Shown piece after piece: positions 41,572 to 50,864 of a DNA stretch of 64,000 nucleotides. The stretch covers positions 62,001-126,000 of the forward strand of contig OZ242345.1 in the NCBI GenBank assembly GCA_965208605.1. The letters are read 5' to 3'. The first letter of the stretch is position 1. Each line of letters starts with the position of its first letter. The DNA comes from UBA9659 sp965208605 (lineage in GTDB: Bacteria > Pseudomonadota > Gammaproteobacteria > Pseudomonadales > Azotimanducaceae). The notes under the pieces are model-generated. The model saw only the letters and a program-made list of their open reading frames with translations. It did no database searches and was not told where the DNA came from. A program made the translations under genes and the position numbers.

Positions 41572-42621
41572 ATGTCATACAAGATATTTGGTGCTGAACT
41601 CTCCCCCTACTCGGTGAAGATCCGTTCTTATTTTCGCTTCAAGGGTCTGCCGCATGCATGGACACTGCGGAATGTATCTAACATGGAAGAGTTTAAGCAG
41701 TATGCGAGGCTGCCTCTGATACCTCTGGTGGTGACCCCGGAAAAAGAATCCCTGCAGGACTCAACCCCCATTATGGATGCCATCGAGGCGCGTCATCCGG
41801 TGCCGTCCATTCATCCAGAAGATAAAACGCTGCAATTCCTATCTATCCTGATAGAAGATTTTGGTGACGAGTGGGCAAACAAGTGGATGTTCCATTATCG
41901 CTGGTCGCGGCAGGCTGACCAGTTGAATTCCGGCACCAGGATTGCGCGAGGCTCTTTAGAAGGCATGCCCGAAAGCTCCTTAGAAGGAATGGCTGAGGGC
42001 TCTTTATTAAAAACCGCTGAGGGCTCCTTTGCACCGCTGCTCGCTCAGGTCATAGAGCGGATGACGGCGCGTATCTGGTTTGTTGGCTCTAATGAAACAA
42101 CGGCACCGCTGATTGAGGCGTCCTTTCATCGCATGCTGAGGCTACTTGATGCACACCTGGCAGGGCGGGAATATCTGTTTGGCTCTCGTCCCACTTATGG
42201 CGACCTTGGACTCTGGGCACAGTGCTATGAGATGTGGGTAGATCCAACACCCGGGAGCTACATCTCCACCATCTATCTCAATGTACAGGACTGGATCCAA
42301 CGCATGCACTTCCCCACGGATAGCGGTAGGCATGAACCCTGGCAATCTCTGGCACCGACGCTTGCCCCGCTTTTAGAATTGATCGGTGCCTTGTATATGC
42401 CTTGGAATCTGGCGAACGAGAAGGCACTTGCAGCCGGTGCCGAAGAGTTTAGTTGCGAGTTGAGTATGGGCACCTGGGTACAAAAACCTCAGAAGTATCA
42501 TGCCAAGGCACTTGCCGTGCTACGGCAAAAGTATCAGGTGCTTGCGGGCGACCCCCTTGACGGGATCCTGGCAGACGCGGGTATACTGGATGGCCTCAGC
42601 GGCGGCTCGGCGGAGGCTTAG
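41572..42621 (+). CDS. Glutathione S-transferase family protein with repeat insertion
   Basis: A 349-residue protein. The N-terminal thioredoxin-like domain is MSYKIFGAELSPYSVKIRSY and FKGLPHAWTLRN..., with DSTPIMDAIEARHPVPSIHP at the glutathione-site end; a helical C-terminal domain follows (LAGREYLFGSRPTYGDLGLW). Between them at about residues 125-160 is an insertion of EGS-rich repeats (GSLEGMPESSLEGMAEGSLL). A third part (about 255-340) exceeds classic GST length. The substrate is unknown. It is probably expressed with the downstream genes of amino-acid and aldehyde metabolism. Confidence 0.85.
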   Translation: MSYKIFGAELSPYSVKIRSYFRFKGLPHAWTLRNVSNMEEFKQYARLPLIPLVVTPEKESLQDSTPIMDAIEARHPVPSIHPEDKTLQFLSILIEDFGDEWANKWMFHYRWSRQADQLNSGTRIARGSLEGMPESSLEGMAEGSLLKTAEGSFAPLLAQVIERMTARIWFVGSNETTAPLIEASFHRMLRLLDAHLAGREYLFGSRPTYGDLGLWAQCYEMWVDPTPGSYISTIYLNVQDWIQRMHFPTDSGRHEPWQSLAPTLAPLLELIGALYMPWNLANEKALAAGAEEFSCELSMGTWVQKPQKYHAKALAVLRQKYQVLAGDPLDGILADAGILDGLSGGSAEA

Positions 42622-42715
42622 CTACATCCGCATCAATCCTGCGCTATACTTTCCCCAGTAGCGGCACAGTTCTATCAAGCACAGCAATTCAATCACATCA
42701 ATGGAGTAGAGAAAG

Positions 42716-44143
42716 ATGAAGCAACATCTCAATTTTTATATTAACGGTGAATGGGTGAAGCCAGTAAAACCAGCCACTCTGGAAGTCATCAATCCGGCGA
42801 CCGAGGAGCCGTTTGCGACTATTAGCATGGGGACTGCAGCGGATGTCAACAAGGCGGTTGATGCTGCCAGTGCTGCCTTTGCGAGCTATTCCCAAACGAC
42901 AGTCTCGGAAAGAGTAGAACTGCTCAGCAATATCCTGGCGGAATACCAAAAACGCTACGATGAAATTGCCGAGGTGATTTCTACGGAAATGGGCGCCCCC
43001 AGCTGGCTATCAAAGGCTGCTCAGGCGGCCACCGGTCAGGCGCACTTCAGTACCGCGCTGGCAATACTCAAAAAATATGCCTGGGAGGAACACAAGGGCA
43101 GCTATGTATTGCGGAAAGAACCGGTAGGGGTCTGCGGTTTGATCACCCCATGGAACTGGCCGATCAATCAGATCTCTTGCAAGGTGGCACCGGCCCTGGC
43201 GGCAGGTTGCACTATGCTATTAAAGCCTAGCGAAGTTGCCCCGATAAACGCGATTGTGCTTACCGAAATTCTACATGATGCGGGTGTCCCCGCGGGTGTA
43301 TTCAATCTGGTGAACGGCGATGGCCCCACAGTGGGCGCGGCCATGTCGAGCCATCCCGACATTCACATGATGTCCTTTACGGGGTCAACCCGCGCGGGTA
43401 TTGCCGTTGCCAAAGCATCGGCGGACTCGGTCAAGCGGGTCGCTCAGGAACTGGGCGGTAAGTCGGCAAATATCATCCTGGAGGATGCCGACCTGCAGGG
43501 TGCGGTGAGTGGTGGCGTGCAGCAGGTATGTATGAATTCCGGTCAATCCTGCAACGCACCCACGCGCATGTTGGTACCCGCGGCAGTGCATGCCCAGGCC
43601 TTGGAAATCGCCCGGGAAGCTGCTGAGGCGGTCAAGGTGGGCGACCCTATGGTAGCCGGTACGGTGATTGGTCCGGTCGTCAGTGAGCTACAGTACGACA
43701 AGATTCAAGCACTGATTCAGAAAGGCATTGATGAAGGTGCCACGCTGGTCACCGGTGGCACCGGTCGCCCGGATGGGCTGAACCAGGGCTACTATGTGAA
43801 GCCCACCGTCTTCGGCAATGTCCGTAATGACATGACCATTGCCCAAGAAGAAATTTTTGGTCCCGTCCTCTCCATTCTGCCCTATGAATCCGAGGCGGAA
43901 GCGATTGATACTGCTAACGACACGCCTTATGGCCTCTCTGGATATGTGCAATCAAGTAGCCTTGAGCATGCCATGGAAGTCGCCGCGCAGATTCGTACCG
44001 GTAATGTGCATGTGAATGGTTCGGGACCTGATTTCAATGCGCCCTTTGGCGGCTACAAGCAGTCGGGTAATGGTCGCGAGTGGGGCGATTTGGGTTTTGA
44101 GGAATTTCTTGAAACCAAAGCCGTCTTTGTTCCTGCTGCCTGA
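42716..44143 (+). CDS. NAD(P)-dependent aldehyde dehydrogenase
   Basis: A typical 475-residue ALDH that oxidises aldehydes to acids. Cofactor and catalytic segments: GLITPWNWPINQISCKVAPA, LLKPSEVAPINAIVLTEI, MSFTGSTRAGIAVAKASADS, VAQELGGKSANIILEDADLQ (Glu) and QVCMNSGQSCNAPTRMLVPA (nucleophilic Cys in SGQSCNAPT). The end FGGYKQSGNGREWGDLGFEE is typical. The AGAGAAAG-type site before ATG 42716 supports the start. The substrate is not predictable. A D-amino-acid aminotransferase follows after 47 bp. Confidence 0.92.
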   Translation: MKQHLNFYINGEWVKPVKPATLEVINPATEEPFATISMGTAADVNKAVDAASAAFASYSQTTVSERVELLSNILAEYQKRYDEIAEVISTEMGAPSWLSKAAQAATGQAHFSTALAILKKYAWEEHKGSYVLRKEPVGVCGLITPWNWPINQISCKVAPALAAGCTMLLKPSEVAPINAIVLTEILHDAGVPAGVFNLVNGDGPTVGAAMSSHPDIHMMSFTGSTRAGIAVAKASADSVKRVAQELGGKSANIILEDADLQGAVSGGVQQVCMNSGQSCNAPTRMLVPAAVHAQALEIAREAAEAVKVGDPMVAGTVIGPVVSELQYDKIQALIQKGIDEGATLVTGGTGRPDGLNQGYYVKPTVFGNVRNDMTIAQEEIFGPVLSILPYESEAEAIDTANDTPYGLSGYVQSSSLEHAMEVAAQIRTGNVHVNGSGPDFNAPFGGYKQSGNGREWGDLGFEEFLETKAVFVPAA

Positions 44144-44190
44144 GCGGCTCTGCAGTGCCATAAACAGTGCAATCTATGCAAGAGAAAGCT

Positions 44191-45075
44191 ATGGCAATTG
44201 CCTATTTGAACGGCGTCTGGCTGGCACCGGAAGACGCTAAGGTTTCCGTCTTTGACCGCGGCTTCATGTTTGGTGATGGCATCTATGAAGTGATAGCCAT
44301 CTATCAGGGGCTTGCCTTCATGTTGGCTGAGCATGTGCAAAGATTGGAACGCAGTCTTGCGGAAATACGTTTGGCAGCTCCGCTGACTGGAGCTGCCTGG
44401 CACGCCCTCATTGAGGAGGCGATTGCCCGGAGTCAAGAGCCGACCGCCAGCCTCTATCTGCAAGTGACTCGGGGCATTTCCATGCCGCGTTCTCCAGACT
44501 ATCCCGTGCCCGCCCAACCCACCATCTTTATCACCGTGACGCCTGGTGTCGTCACTTCAGAAGAGTATTCAGAAGGACATTCAGAAGGACATTCAGAAGC
44601 GCCTGGCCCCTATAAAGTGGTGACGAAGCAGGATTTCCGGTGGGGGCGGGGCGATATCAAGGTCGTGAGTCTGCTCGCCAATGGGCTGCTTCGTAATGAG
44701 GCGCAAGCTGCCGGTTATGATGATGCGCTGCTGATTCGGGACGGTCTGGTCACTGAGGCAACCCACGCTAATGTATTTATCGTTAAGGATGAAAGGATCA
44801 TCACGCCGCCGAAGAGTTGCTACATTCTGCATGGCATCACGAGACAGCATATTCTGCAACTTGCCCGAACCGCGGGGTTGGCCGTGGCGGAGCGGGAGAT
44901 TACCGAAGCAGAATTATTGGCTGCTGATGAAGTCTGGCTATCTTCCACGGGGCTTGAGGTCCTACCGGTATCGGAAGTCAATGCTCAGCAGATAGGCGAG
45001 GGGGTACCCGGGCCGCTCTGGCGGGAAGTCTATGCGCTGTTCCAAGCATCCAAACCCAGGGTTACCGGCAATTGA
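44191..45075 (+). CDS. dat: D-amino-acid aminotransferase / branched-chain-type class IV aminotransferase
   Basis: A PLP class IV aminotransferase. I start at ATG 44191 (MAIAYLNGVWLAPEDAKVSV); the frame opens at a GTG 24 bp upstream. FDRGFMFGDGIYEVIAIYQG is the family entry, the PLP lysine lies in DIKVVSLLANGLLRNEAQAA and the phosphate site in TEATHANVFIVKDERIITPP. Length and these motifs favour D-alanine aminotransferase over BCAT. A short SEGHSEGHSE insertion from 12-bp repeats (44571-44602) lies before the lysine. It follows the ALDH gene. Confidence 0.88.
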   Translation: MAIAYLNGVWLAPEDAKVSVFDRGFMFGDGIYEVIAIYQGLAFMLAEHVQRLERSLAEIRLAAPLTGAAWHALIEEAIARSQEPTASLYLQVTRGISMPRSPDYPVPAQPTIFITVTPGVVTSEEYSEGHSEGHSEAPGPYKVVTKQDFRWGRGDIKVVSLLANGLLRNEAQAAGYDDALLIRDGLVTEATHANVFIVKDERIITPPKSCYILHGITRQHILQLARTAGLAVAEREITEAELLAADEVWLSSTGLEVLPVSEVNAQQIGEGVPGPLWREVYALFQASKPRVTGN

Positions 45076-45140
45076 TGCGCTACAACATGCCTTCCAGACC
45101 AGTGCTGAGCGGCTAGACCCCCTGCCGTCTCCAGCCGCTG

Positions 45141-45154
45141 TCATGTATAAACAA
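45141..45154 (+). promoter_or_regulatory. Motif shared with the beta-alanine transaminase promoter
   Basis: TCATGTATAAACAA at 45141 recurs exactly at 47041-47054. Both copies lie shortly before a start codon (45163 and 47096) in the pyrimidine/beta-alanine cluster. They may be operator or promoter elements. Confidence 0.35.
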
Positions 45155-45162
45155 CTCGTCTA

Positions 45163-46311
45163 GTGATGGGGGTGATGATGCAAGGGGTTATCCAGAATAT
45201 TCTCGAGAAGATTACTAAGCAGATTCTTCAGAAGGTTCTTAGGCAAGCTCTTCAGAAGGCTCTTAAGAAGGTATTGCTATCATCTTGTATGCTGCTGATG
45301 GGGTGCTTTCTTGATGATGTCAATAGGGCCCAGGCCGATGCGCACCAACAAGCGGCAGAGATGCAACTTAGGCTTGAACAGATGGATGATAATTTACAGC
45401 TGTTTTCCCCGGCGGCTCAAGAAGTCATCAGCAGGGAAGTATTACACGCCGCGTATGACGGCGTCATATCGGCGCAGGTCGTTACCGAAGTGGCACGTTT
45501 AGAAGCTGTTGCTATACCGGAACTGATGCTGAGGCTCCTGCCGCTTGCGAGTCACTATGCACTGCCGCCGGTGTCTCATTTTCGGGTGGGTGCAGTGAGC
45601 CAAGGCGAGACCGGTGCCTTGTATCTTGGTGCTAATCTGGAAATTGCTCAGGCGGCACTCAGTTTTGTTGTCCATGCCGAGCAGTCAGCAATTAATAATG
45701 CGCTGTTGCACGGCGAGCCGGGCATAGAACGTATCGCCGTGACGGCAGCACCCTGTGGGCACTGTCGTCAATTTCTGAATGAACTCAAGGCTGCCTCCGA
45801 ATTGGAAATTATTGTGCAGGGTCGTCCGCCGGTGACCCTGGATGAGCTCTTGCCGGCAGCTTTTGGCCCCGCCGACCTGGGGATTAAAAATGGGCTCTTT
45901 TCAGGTGCCTCACTTAATAAAAAGTCGCTTAGTAAAGAGAGAACAAAAAAAACAAGCTCCCCCATGGCATGCCCCACAAAGCCCCCGGCGGAAATGCTCT
46001 GCCTCGCGCAGGAGACAGCCCGGCAGAGTTACTCGCCCTATTCAGCTTCCCCTTCTGCGGTGGTATTAAAAGTGAAAGACAGATTTTATACCGGGGCATA
46101 CATAGAGAATGCCGCCTATAATCCCAGCTTGCCGCCGGTGCTTTCGGCGCTGGATAGATTGCGCTTTCAGGAAACTGATTTTAGTCGTATTCAGGAACTG
46201 CTACTCTTTGAAGCTGCCGAGGCGGGAATCAGTCAGGCAAGTTATACCCAGGCAGTGCTCAGCGAAATAGCCCCGGATGCGAACTTCAAAATAGTGACCT
46301 CAGAGGAATAA
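45163..46311 (+). CDS. cdd: Two-domain cytidine deaminase with unusual N-terminal extension
   Basis: The enzyme deaminates cytidine and deoxycytidine. The catalytic zinc domain has LSFVVHAEQSAINNALLHGE (HAE: His ligand and Glu) and VTAAPCGHCRQFLNELKAAS (PCxxC: two Cys ligands). A second, non-catalytic CDA domain follows (residues about 280-382; SYSPYSASPSAVVLKVKDRF), as in the E. coli-type enzyme (about 294 residues). This one has 382 because of about 55 extra N-terminal residues: an amphipathic Lys/Gln/Leu run from 15-bp repeats (IRQAL/ILQKV-type), then LLSSCMLLMGCFLDD, which resembles a lipobox. A start further downstream in the frame is possible. It opens the nucleoside cluster. Confidence 0.87.
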   Translation: MMGVMMQGVIQNILEKITKQILQKVLRQALQKALKKVLLSSCMLLMGCFLDDVNRAQADAHQQAAEMQLRLEQMDDNLQLFSPAAQEVISREVLHAAYDGVISAQVVTEVARLEAVAIPELMLRLLPLASHYALPPVSHFRVGAVSQGETGALYLGANLEIAQAALSFVVHAEQSAINNALLHGEPGIERIAVTAAPCGHCRQFLNELKAASELEIIVQGRPPVTLDELLPAAFGPADLGIKNGLFSGASLNKKSLSKERTKKTSSPMACPTKPPAEMLCLAQETARQSYSPYSASPSAVVLKVKDRFYTGAYIENAAYNPSLPPVLSALDRLRFQETDFSRIQELLLFEAAEAGISQASYTQAVLSEIAPDANFKIVTSEE

Positions 46312-46338
46312 CACCACCAGAGTCAAGAGATAGGACGC

Positions 46339-46986
46339 ATGTCGAAATACCAAGTGCCGAAAAATGTGATTGTCGTTGAGCATCCGTTGATTCAGCACAA
46401 ATTAACGCTTATGCGTACTCGTGCTACGCCGGCGGTGGCGTTCAGACAGCTACTCAGAGAGATAGGTTTGCTGCTTGGCTTTGAAGCCACTCGTGATATG
46501 GCGCTGACAGCTATAGCAATAGAAACACCATTGATGGCGACCCGTGCGCCCATCCTGGCGGGGAAGAAGATGTGTCTGTTTTCTATACTGCGCGCCGGGG
46601 ATGGATTGTTGCAGGGCTTGCTGGATCTGGTGCCCTCAGCAAGAGTAGGGCATGTGGGGATGTATCGTGACCCTGAGACACTGGAAGCAGTGGAGTATTA
46701 TTTCAAAGCCCCGGGCAAACTTGCGGAACGTCTTTGTCTGGTGATGGACCCGATGTTAGCGACGGGTCATTCGGCGGTAGCGGCTATTCATCGGATTAAA
46801 CAAGCGGGTGCTAAAGAAATACGTTTTATTTGCCTACTGGCGACACCCGAAGGGATAGCCGAGCTGCACAAGCATCATCCTGAGGTACGTTTGTATACGC
46901 CGGCTATAGATGAAGGCTTGAATGAAAAAGGCTATATTCTACCCGGACTGGGCGATGCTGGAGATCGTTTATTTGGTACGAAATAA
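46339..46986 (+). CDS. upp: Uracil phosphoribosyltransferase
   Basis: Upp makes UMP from uracil and PRPP. At 215 residues it is full length: start VPKNVIVVEHPLIQHKLTLM, LCLVMDPMLATGHSAVAAIH (PRPP site), and the C-terminal YTPAIDEGLNEKGYILPGLG (uracil contacts) ending DAGDRLFGTK. It lies 27 bp after the cytidine deaminase. With deoA it fits uracil and thymine salvage, while the next two genes degrade beta-alanine. Confidence 0.96.
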   Translation: MSKYQVPKNVIVVEHPLIQHKLTLMRTRATPAVAFRQLLREIGLLLGFEATRDMALTAIAIETPLMATRAPILAGKKMCLFSILRAGDGLLQGLLDLVPSARVGHVGMYRDPETLEAVEYYFKAPGKLAERLCLVMDPMLATGHSAVAAIHRIKQAGAKEIRFICLLATPEGIAELHKHHPEVRLYTPAIDEGLNEKGYILPGLGDAGDRLFGTK

Positions 46987-47040
46987 TAATATTTTTTCCA
47001 GTGAAGATACGAAGTAATATGTCCTAGCGAAACCCATCTA

Positions 47041-47054
47041 TCATGTATAAACAA
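47041..47054 (+). promoter_or_regulatory. Second copy of the TCATGTATAAACAA motif
   Basis: Identical to 45141-45154; 41 bp before the transaminase start. The repeat in front of two functionally linked genes makes a regulatory role worth testing. Confidence 0.35.
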
Positions 47055-47095
47055 GCAGACAAAAAGACAAGCAAACAAATGGGAAAAACGCAGCA

Positions 47096-48429
47096 ATGAA
47101 TACAAGACTCAAAGGTGATAACAGAGCAGATTTAGAAGCTTATTGGATGCCCTTTACGGCTAATCGCGCCTTCAAAAAGGCACCGAGAATCGTGGATTCG
47201 GCGGCAGGCTTCTACTACAAAACACCCGATGGACGCCGCATTATGGATGTCTTCTCTGGCATGTGGACCTCTGGTCTGGGGCACTGCCATCCCAAAATTG
47301 TCGCCGCAGTACAGGAGCAGGTTGCCACCCTTGACTATGTGCCGGCCTTTCAAGTCGGGCACAGCAAGATCTTTGAATTGAGTGACCGGCTAATCAATTT
47401 AGCCCCCGAGGGTTTTGAGCATGTCTTCTTTACCACCTCGGGTTCGGAATCCGCCGATACCGCATTAAAAATAGCGCTTGCCTGGCATCGTATGCGCGGG
47501 GACGCGACCCGCACCAAATTCATAGGCCGTGAGAAGGGCTATCACGGCACCAATTTTGGTGGCATGTCTGTTGGTGGTATTCCTGCTAATAGAAGAATGT
47601 TTGGGCATGCCCTGTTGCCCCATGTTGACCATCTGCCGCACACCCATAATCTGGAACACAATGCCTTCAGCAAGGGGCAGCCCGCATGGGGGGCACACCT
47701 AGCGGACGAACTGGAAGGCTTGGTCGCGCTACATCATGCCGAGAATATTGCGGCGGTCATCGTGGAACCTGTAGCGGGCTCGGCGGGGTCCTAGTGCCAC
47801 CCGTAGGTTATTTGGAGCGACTGCGTGAAATCTGCACTCGGCACGGTATTTTGTTGATTTTTGATGAGGTGATTACTGGTTTTTATCGTATCGGTAGCGC
47901 ATTTGGTTGTGAACGCTTTGGGGTACTACCGGATATTATCAGCACTGCAAAAGGGATCACCAATGGGGTAATTCCTATGGGCGCAGTCTTTGTGGGCGGT
48001 GATATGTATCAGACTTTTATGCAGGGTCCTGAGCATGGCATTGAATTTTTTCATGGCTATACCTATTCGGGACATCCCGTGGCAACGGCTGCAGCCCTTG
48101 CCGCATTGGAGGTCTATGCAGAAGAAGATATTGGTAATAGAGTGCAAGCCATAGCCCCGGTGTTTGAAACTACCCTGCATGCCCTGAGAGATGCGCCGCA
48201 TGTCATAGACATTCGTAATTTTGGACTCATGGGAAGCATAGAATTGGCAGGGCGTCCTGGCGACCCGGGTGCTAGGGGAATGGAAGTGCATGTCAAATGT
48301 TTTGAACAGGGTCTGATGGTGCGCCACGGCATGGATACGCTGATGTTTTCTCCCTTCTTTACCTTCACCCCGGAGTTGTTTGAACAGGCTTTTGATATTG
48401 TGCGCAAAGTATTAACTGAGATTGATTAG
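47096..48429 (+). pseudogene. Beta-alanine--pyruvate transaminase interrupted by one frameshift
   Basis: A class III aminotransferase that converts beta-alanine and pyruvate to malonate semialdehyde and alanine. The first frame (47096-47796) reads EAYWMPFTANRAFKKAPRIV, FFTTSGSESADTALKIALAW and VIVEPVAGSAG, then hits a stop. The second frame resumes VLVPPVGYLERLREICTRHG and LLIFDEVITGFYRIGSAFGC, with the PLP lysine in IISTAKGITNGVIPM. Restoring one G in the run at 47785-47788 joins them into SAGVLVPPVG, the family sequence. Apart from that base the gene is intact and conserved, so either a recent loss or a sequencing error in a G run is possible. Confidence 0.9.
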
Positions 48430-48438
48430 GACAACGAG

Positions 48439-50046
48439 ATGAATGCAGTCGAAACAGTGGTAACCGAGCAGCAAGTGATTGGGCACTATATCAATGGTGC
48501 GGCAGTCGCCGATACTGAACGTACTCAAGACATTTATAACCCGGCCACCGGCAAGGTAGTGCGACAGGTTGCCATGGCGAGCAAAGCAACCGTAGAAGCG
48601 GCAATCACGGCAGGGGCCGAGGCCTATCCTGCTTGGCGGCAGACCCCGCCTATGGAACGCGCCCGGATAATGTTTCGTTTTAAGGACTTGTTAACGCAGC
48701 ATGCGGACAAGATTATTGCCCTCATCACGGATGAACATGGCAAGGTGTTGGACGATGCGCGGGGCGAGTTTGTGCGTGGTGTTGAGGTGGTGGAGTATGC
48801 CTGTGGTGCGCCCGAACTCTTAAAAGGACAGCACAGCAAAAATGTTGGGCGGGGGCTGGATAGCTGGTCGGAATTTCATCCCCTGGGCGTGGTCGCCGGT
48901 ATTACGCCGTTTAATTTTCCCGCTATGGTGCCCATGTGGATGTACCCCATGGCGATTATTTGCGGTAATACATTTGTGCTTAAGCCCTCCGAGAAGGATC
49001 CCAGTGCGCCGACCTATATTGCCCAGTTGTTTAAAGAAGCCGGGCTACCTGCGGGCGTGTTTAATGTGGTGAATGGTGATAAGGAAGCTGTAGATACCCT
49101 GCTCACTGATTCAAGAATAGAAGCCGTCAGCTTTGTGGGTTCTACACCGGTCGCGGAATATATTTACCAAACGGCGACTAGCACCGGGAAAAGAGTACAA
49201 GCATTGGGCGGTGCAAAAAATCATGCCGTCATCATGCCCGATGCCGACATGGATACTGTGGTCAACGCATTAATGGGTGCTGTCTATGGCTCATGCGGCG
49301 AGCGGTGCATGGCGATATCGGTAGCAGTCTGTGTTGGCGACACCCTGGCCGATAGTTTTGTTGACAAGATGGCTTCAAGAGTAGCCGCGTTAAAGATTGG
49401 TCCCGGTGATTTTGTTAAAAGTGCGGCTAAAAGTGCGGTTGAAGGTGTGCTTGAAGGTGTTAATGAAAATGTTGCTCTTGAAAATGATATGGGACCGCTA
49501 ATCAGCCAGCAGCATTATGAAAAGGTACGTAATTATGTTGATTTGGGCGTAGCAGAGGGTGCCGAACTTGTTGTTGATGGGCGGGACTTTTCTGTTACGG
49601 CTTCTATTACTGCCACTGCCGAGCATAAGGCAGGGTTTTTCTTAGGGGGTTGTTTGTTTGACCGAGTAACGCCCGATATGCGCATCTATCAGGAAGAGAT
49701 ATTTGGTCCTGTTTTATGTGTCGTCCGGGTGCACAGCATGCACGAAGCCATGCAACTCATTGATGCGCATGAGTATGGTAATGGCACCTGTATCTTTACT
49801 CGTGATGGCGGTGTTGCCCGGCATTTTACCGATAATATTCAGGTGGGCATGGTGGGCGTTAATGTGCCCCTGCCGGTGCCGGTTGCGTATCACAGTTTCG
49901 GCGGTTGGAAGCGCTCCCTATTTGGTGATTTAAGTGCTTATGGGCCGGATGCTGTTCGCTTTTACACCCGGCGCAAAACCATTACCCAACGTTGGCTTTC
50001 TGATTCAGTGGAGAGGACGCAATTTTCCTTCCCCGACAATCAATAA
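48439..50046 (+). CDS. mmsA: Methylmalonate-semialdehyde dehydrogenase (CoA-acylating)
   Basis: MmsA turns malonate or methylmalonate semialdehyde into acetyl- or propionyl-CoA. Motifs: VAGITPFNFPAMVPMWMYPM, FVLKPSEKDPSAPTYIAQLF, VSFVGSTPVAEYIYQTATST, QALGGAKNHAVIMPDADMDT and YGSCGERCMAISVAVCVG (nucleophilic Cys). 535 residues is about 30 more than usual; the excess is near residues 330-350 (KSAAKSAVEGVLEGVNENVA), again repeat-derived. With the upstream transaminase this forms a beta-alanine to acetyl-CoA pathway. The stop leads into AT-rich tandem repeats (50036-50083). Confidence 0.95.
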   Translation: MNAVETVVTEQQVIGHYINGAAVADTERTQDIYNPATGKVVRQVAMASKATVEAAITAGAEAYPAWRQTPPMERARIMFRFKDLLTQHADKIIALITDEHGKVLDDARGEFVRGVEVVEYACGAPELLKGQHSKNVGRGLDSWSEFHPLGVVAGITPFNFPAMVPMWMYPMAIICGNTFVLKPSEKDPSAPTYIAQLFKEAGLPAGVFNVVNGDKEAVDTLLTDSRIEAVSFVGSTPVAEYIYQTATSTGKRVQALGGAKNHAVIMPDADMDTVVNALMGAVYGSCGERCMAISVAVCVGDTLADSFVDKMASRVAALKIGPGDFVKSAAKSAVEGVLEGVNENVALENDMGPLISQQHYEKVRNYVDLGVAEGAELVVDGRDFSVTASITATAEHKAGFFLGGCLFDRVTPDMRIYQEEIFGPVLCVVRVHSMHEAMQLIDAHEYGNGTCIFTRDGGVARHFTDNIQVGMVGVNVPLPVPVAYHSFGGWKRSLFGDLSAYGPDAVRFYTRRKTITQRWLSDSVERTQFSFPDNQ

Positions 50047-50083
50047 TCAACAATCAATAACCAATAACCAATAACCAATCATA
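50036..50083 (+). repeat. Tandem CAATAA-type repeats after mmsA
   Basis: AATCAATAATCAACAATCAA and four ATAACCA-type units run from the mmsA stop almost to the next start codon. It is a simple repeat of about 7 bp. Confidence 0.85.
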
Positions 50084-50103
50084 TTTTCTATTTGCGAGTC
50101 TGT

Positions 50104-50748
50104 ATGACTTTCACCTACGCCATATCAACTGACCGAACGCCCTTCAAAAAGAATATCTGGTTAAAATCTTTTTTGGGTATTTTTCTGCTGGGTTGGCTCT
50201 ACACCTTTGTCGCCACCACTGATATTGACAATTGGTTTCTTGAAAATGCGCTGGTATTTATTTTTCTTGGCGTTTTATTTTCAACGCATAAAAAATATCA
50301 ATTTAGCGATCTGTCATCCTTGATGATATTTGTCTATTTATGTCTGCACATCTATGGCGCACAACATACTTATGCAGAAAATCCATTGGGCTATTGGTTG
50401 ATGGAGACATTTTCTACCTCGCGGAATCATTACGATAGAATCGTGCACTTCAGTTTTGGGTTTTTATTGGCTTATCCCATGCGGGAGTTGTTTCTGACCT
50501 GGTTCAGATTTCCCGCATGGGTGGCTTGGGTCCTGCCTATTGAAATGACTTTATCCATAAGCGGATTTTATGAATTAATAGAATGGGGCGTTGCGGATAT
50601 TTTCTTTCAAGAACAAGGTGTCGCTTATTTGGGAACCCAAGGCGACCCATGGGATGCGCAGAAGGATATATTTTTGGCGACCCTGGGTGCCGTGGTTGCC
50701 ACCTCTCTGGTATCCAGTGTGAAACAGTTATTTCATATTCATCAATAA
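50104..50748 (+). CDS. DUF2238 (YjdF) membrane protein
   Basis: A 214-residue protein from ATG 50104 (a TTG at 50092 is less likely). About five helices: SFLGIFLLGWLYTFVATTDI, ALVFIFLGVLFS, SLMIFVYLCLHIYGAQHTYA, FSFGFLLAYPMRELF and GFYELIEWGVADIFF. The GAQHTYA and NHYDRIVHFSFGF segments are signatures of the YjdF/DUF2238 family. Function unknown; in other bacteria such proteins sit in varied contexts. It is co-directional with mmsA upstream and deoA downstream. Confidence 0.9.
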   Translation: MTFTYAISTDRTPFKKNIWLKSFLGIFLLGWLYTFVATTDIDNWFLENALVFIFLGVLFSTHKKYQFSDLSSLMIFVYLCLHIYGAQHTYAENPLGYWLMETFSTSRNHYDRIVHFSFGFLLAYPMRELFLTWFRFPAWVAWVLPIEMTLSISGFYELIEWGVADIFFQEQGVAYLGTQGDPWDAQKDIFLATLGAVVATSLVSSVKQLFHIHQ

Positions 50749-50754
50749 CCAGGA

Positions 50755-50840
50755 TGTTATAGCAATGGGCGTTATAGCAGAGACGTTATGGCAGAGACGT
50801 CATATTGAGATGTCATAGCAAAGCGCGTTATAACGGGGAA
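50755..50840 (+). repeat. Tandem repeats upstream of deoA
   Basis: About six imperfect units of 13-16 bp, GTTATAGCAGAGAC-like, fill the gap before deoA. They have the same slippage style as the other blocks. Confidence 0.85.
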
Positions 50841-50864
50841 GCTTGTAACGAGTGGGCACGGACT

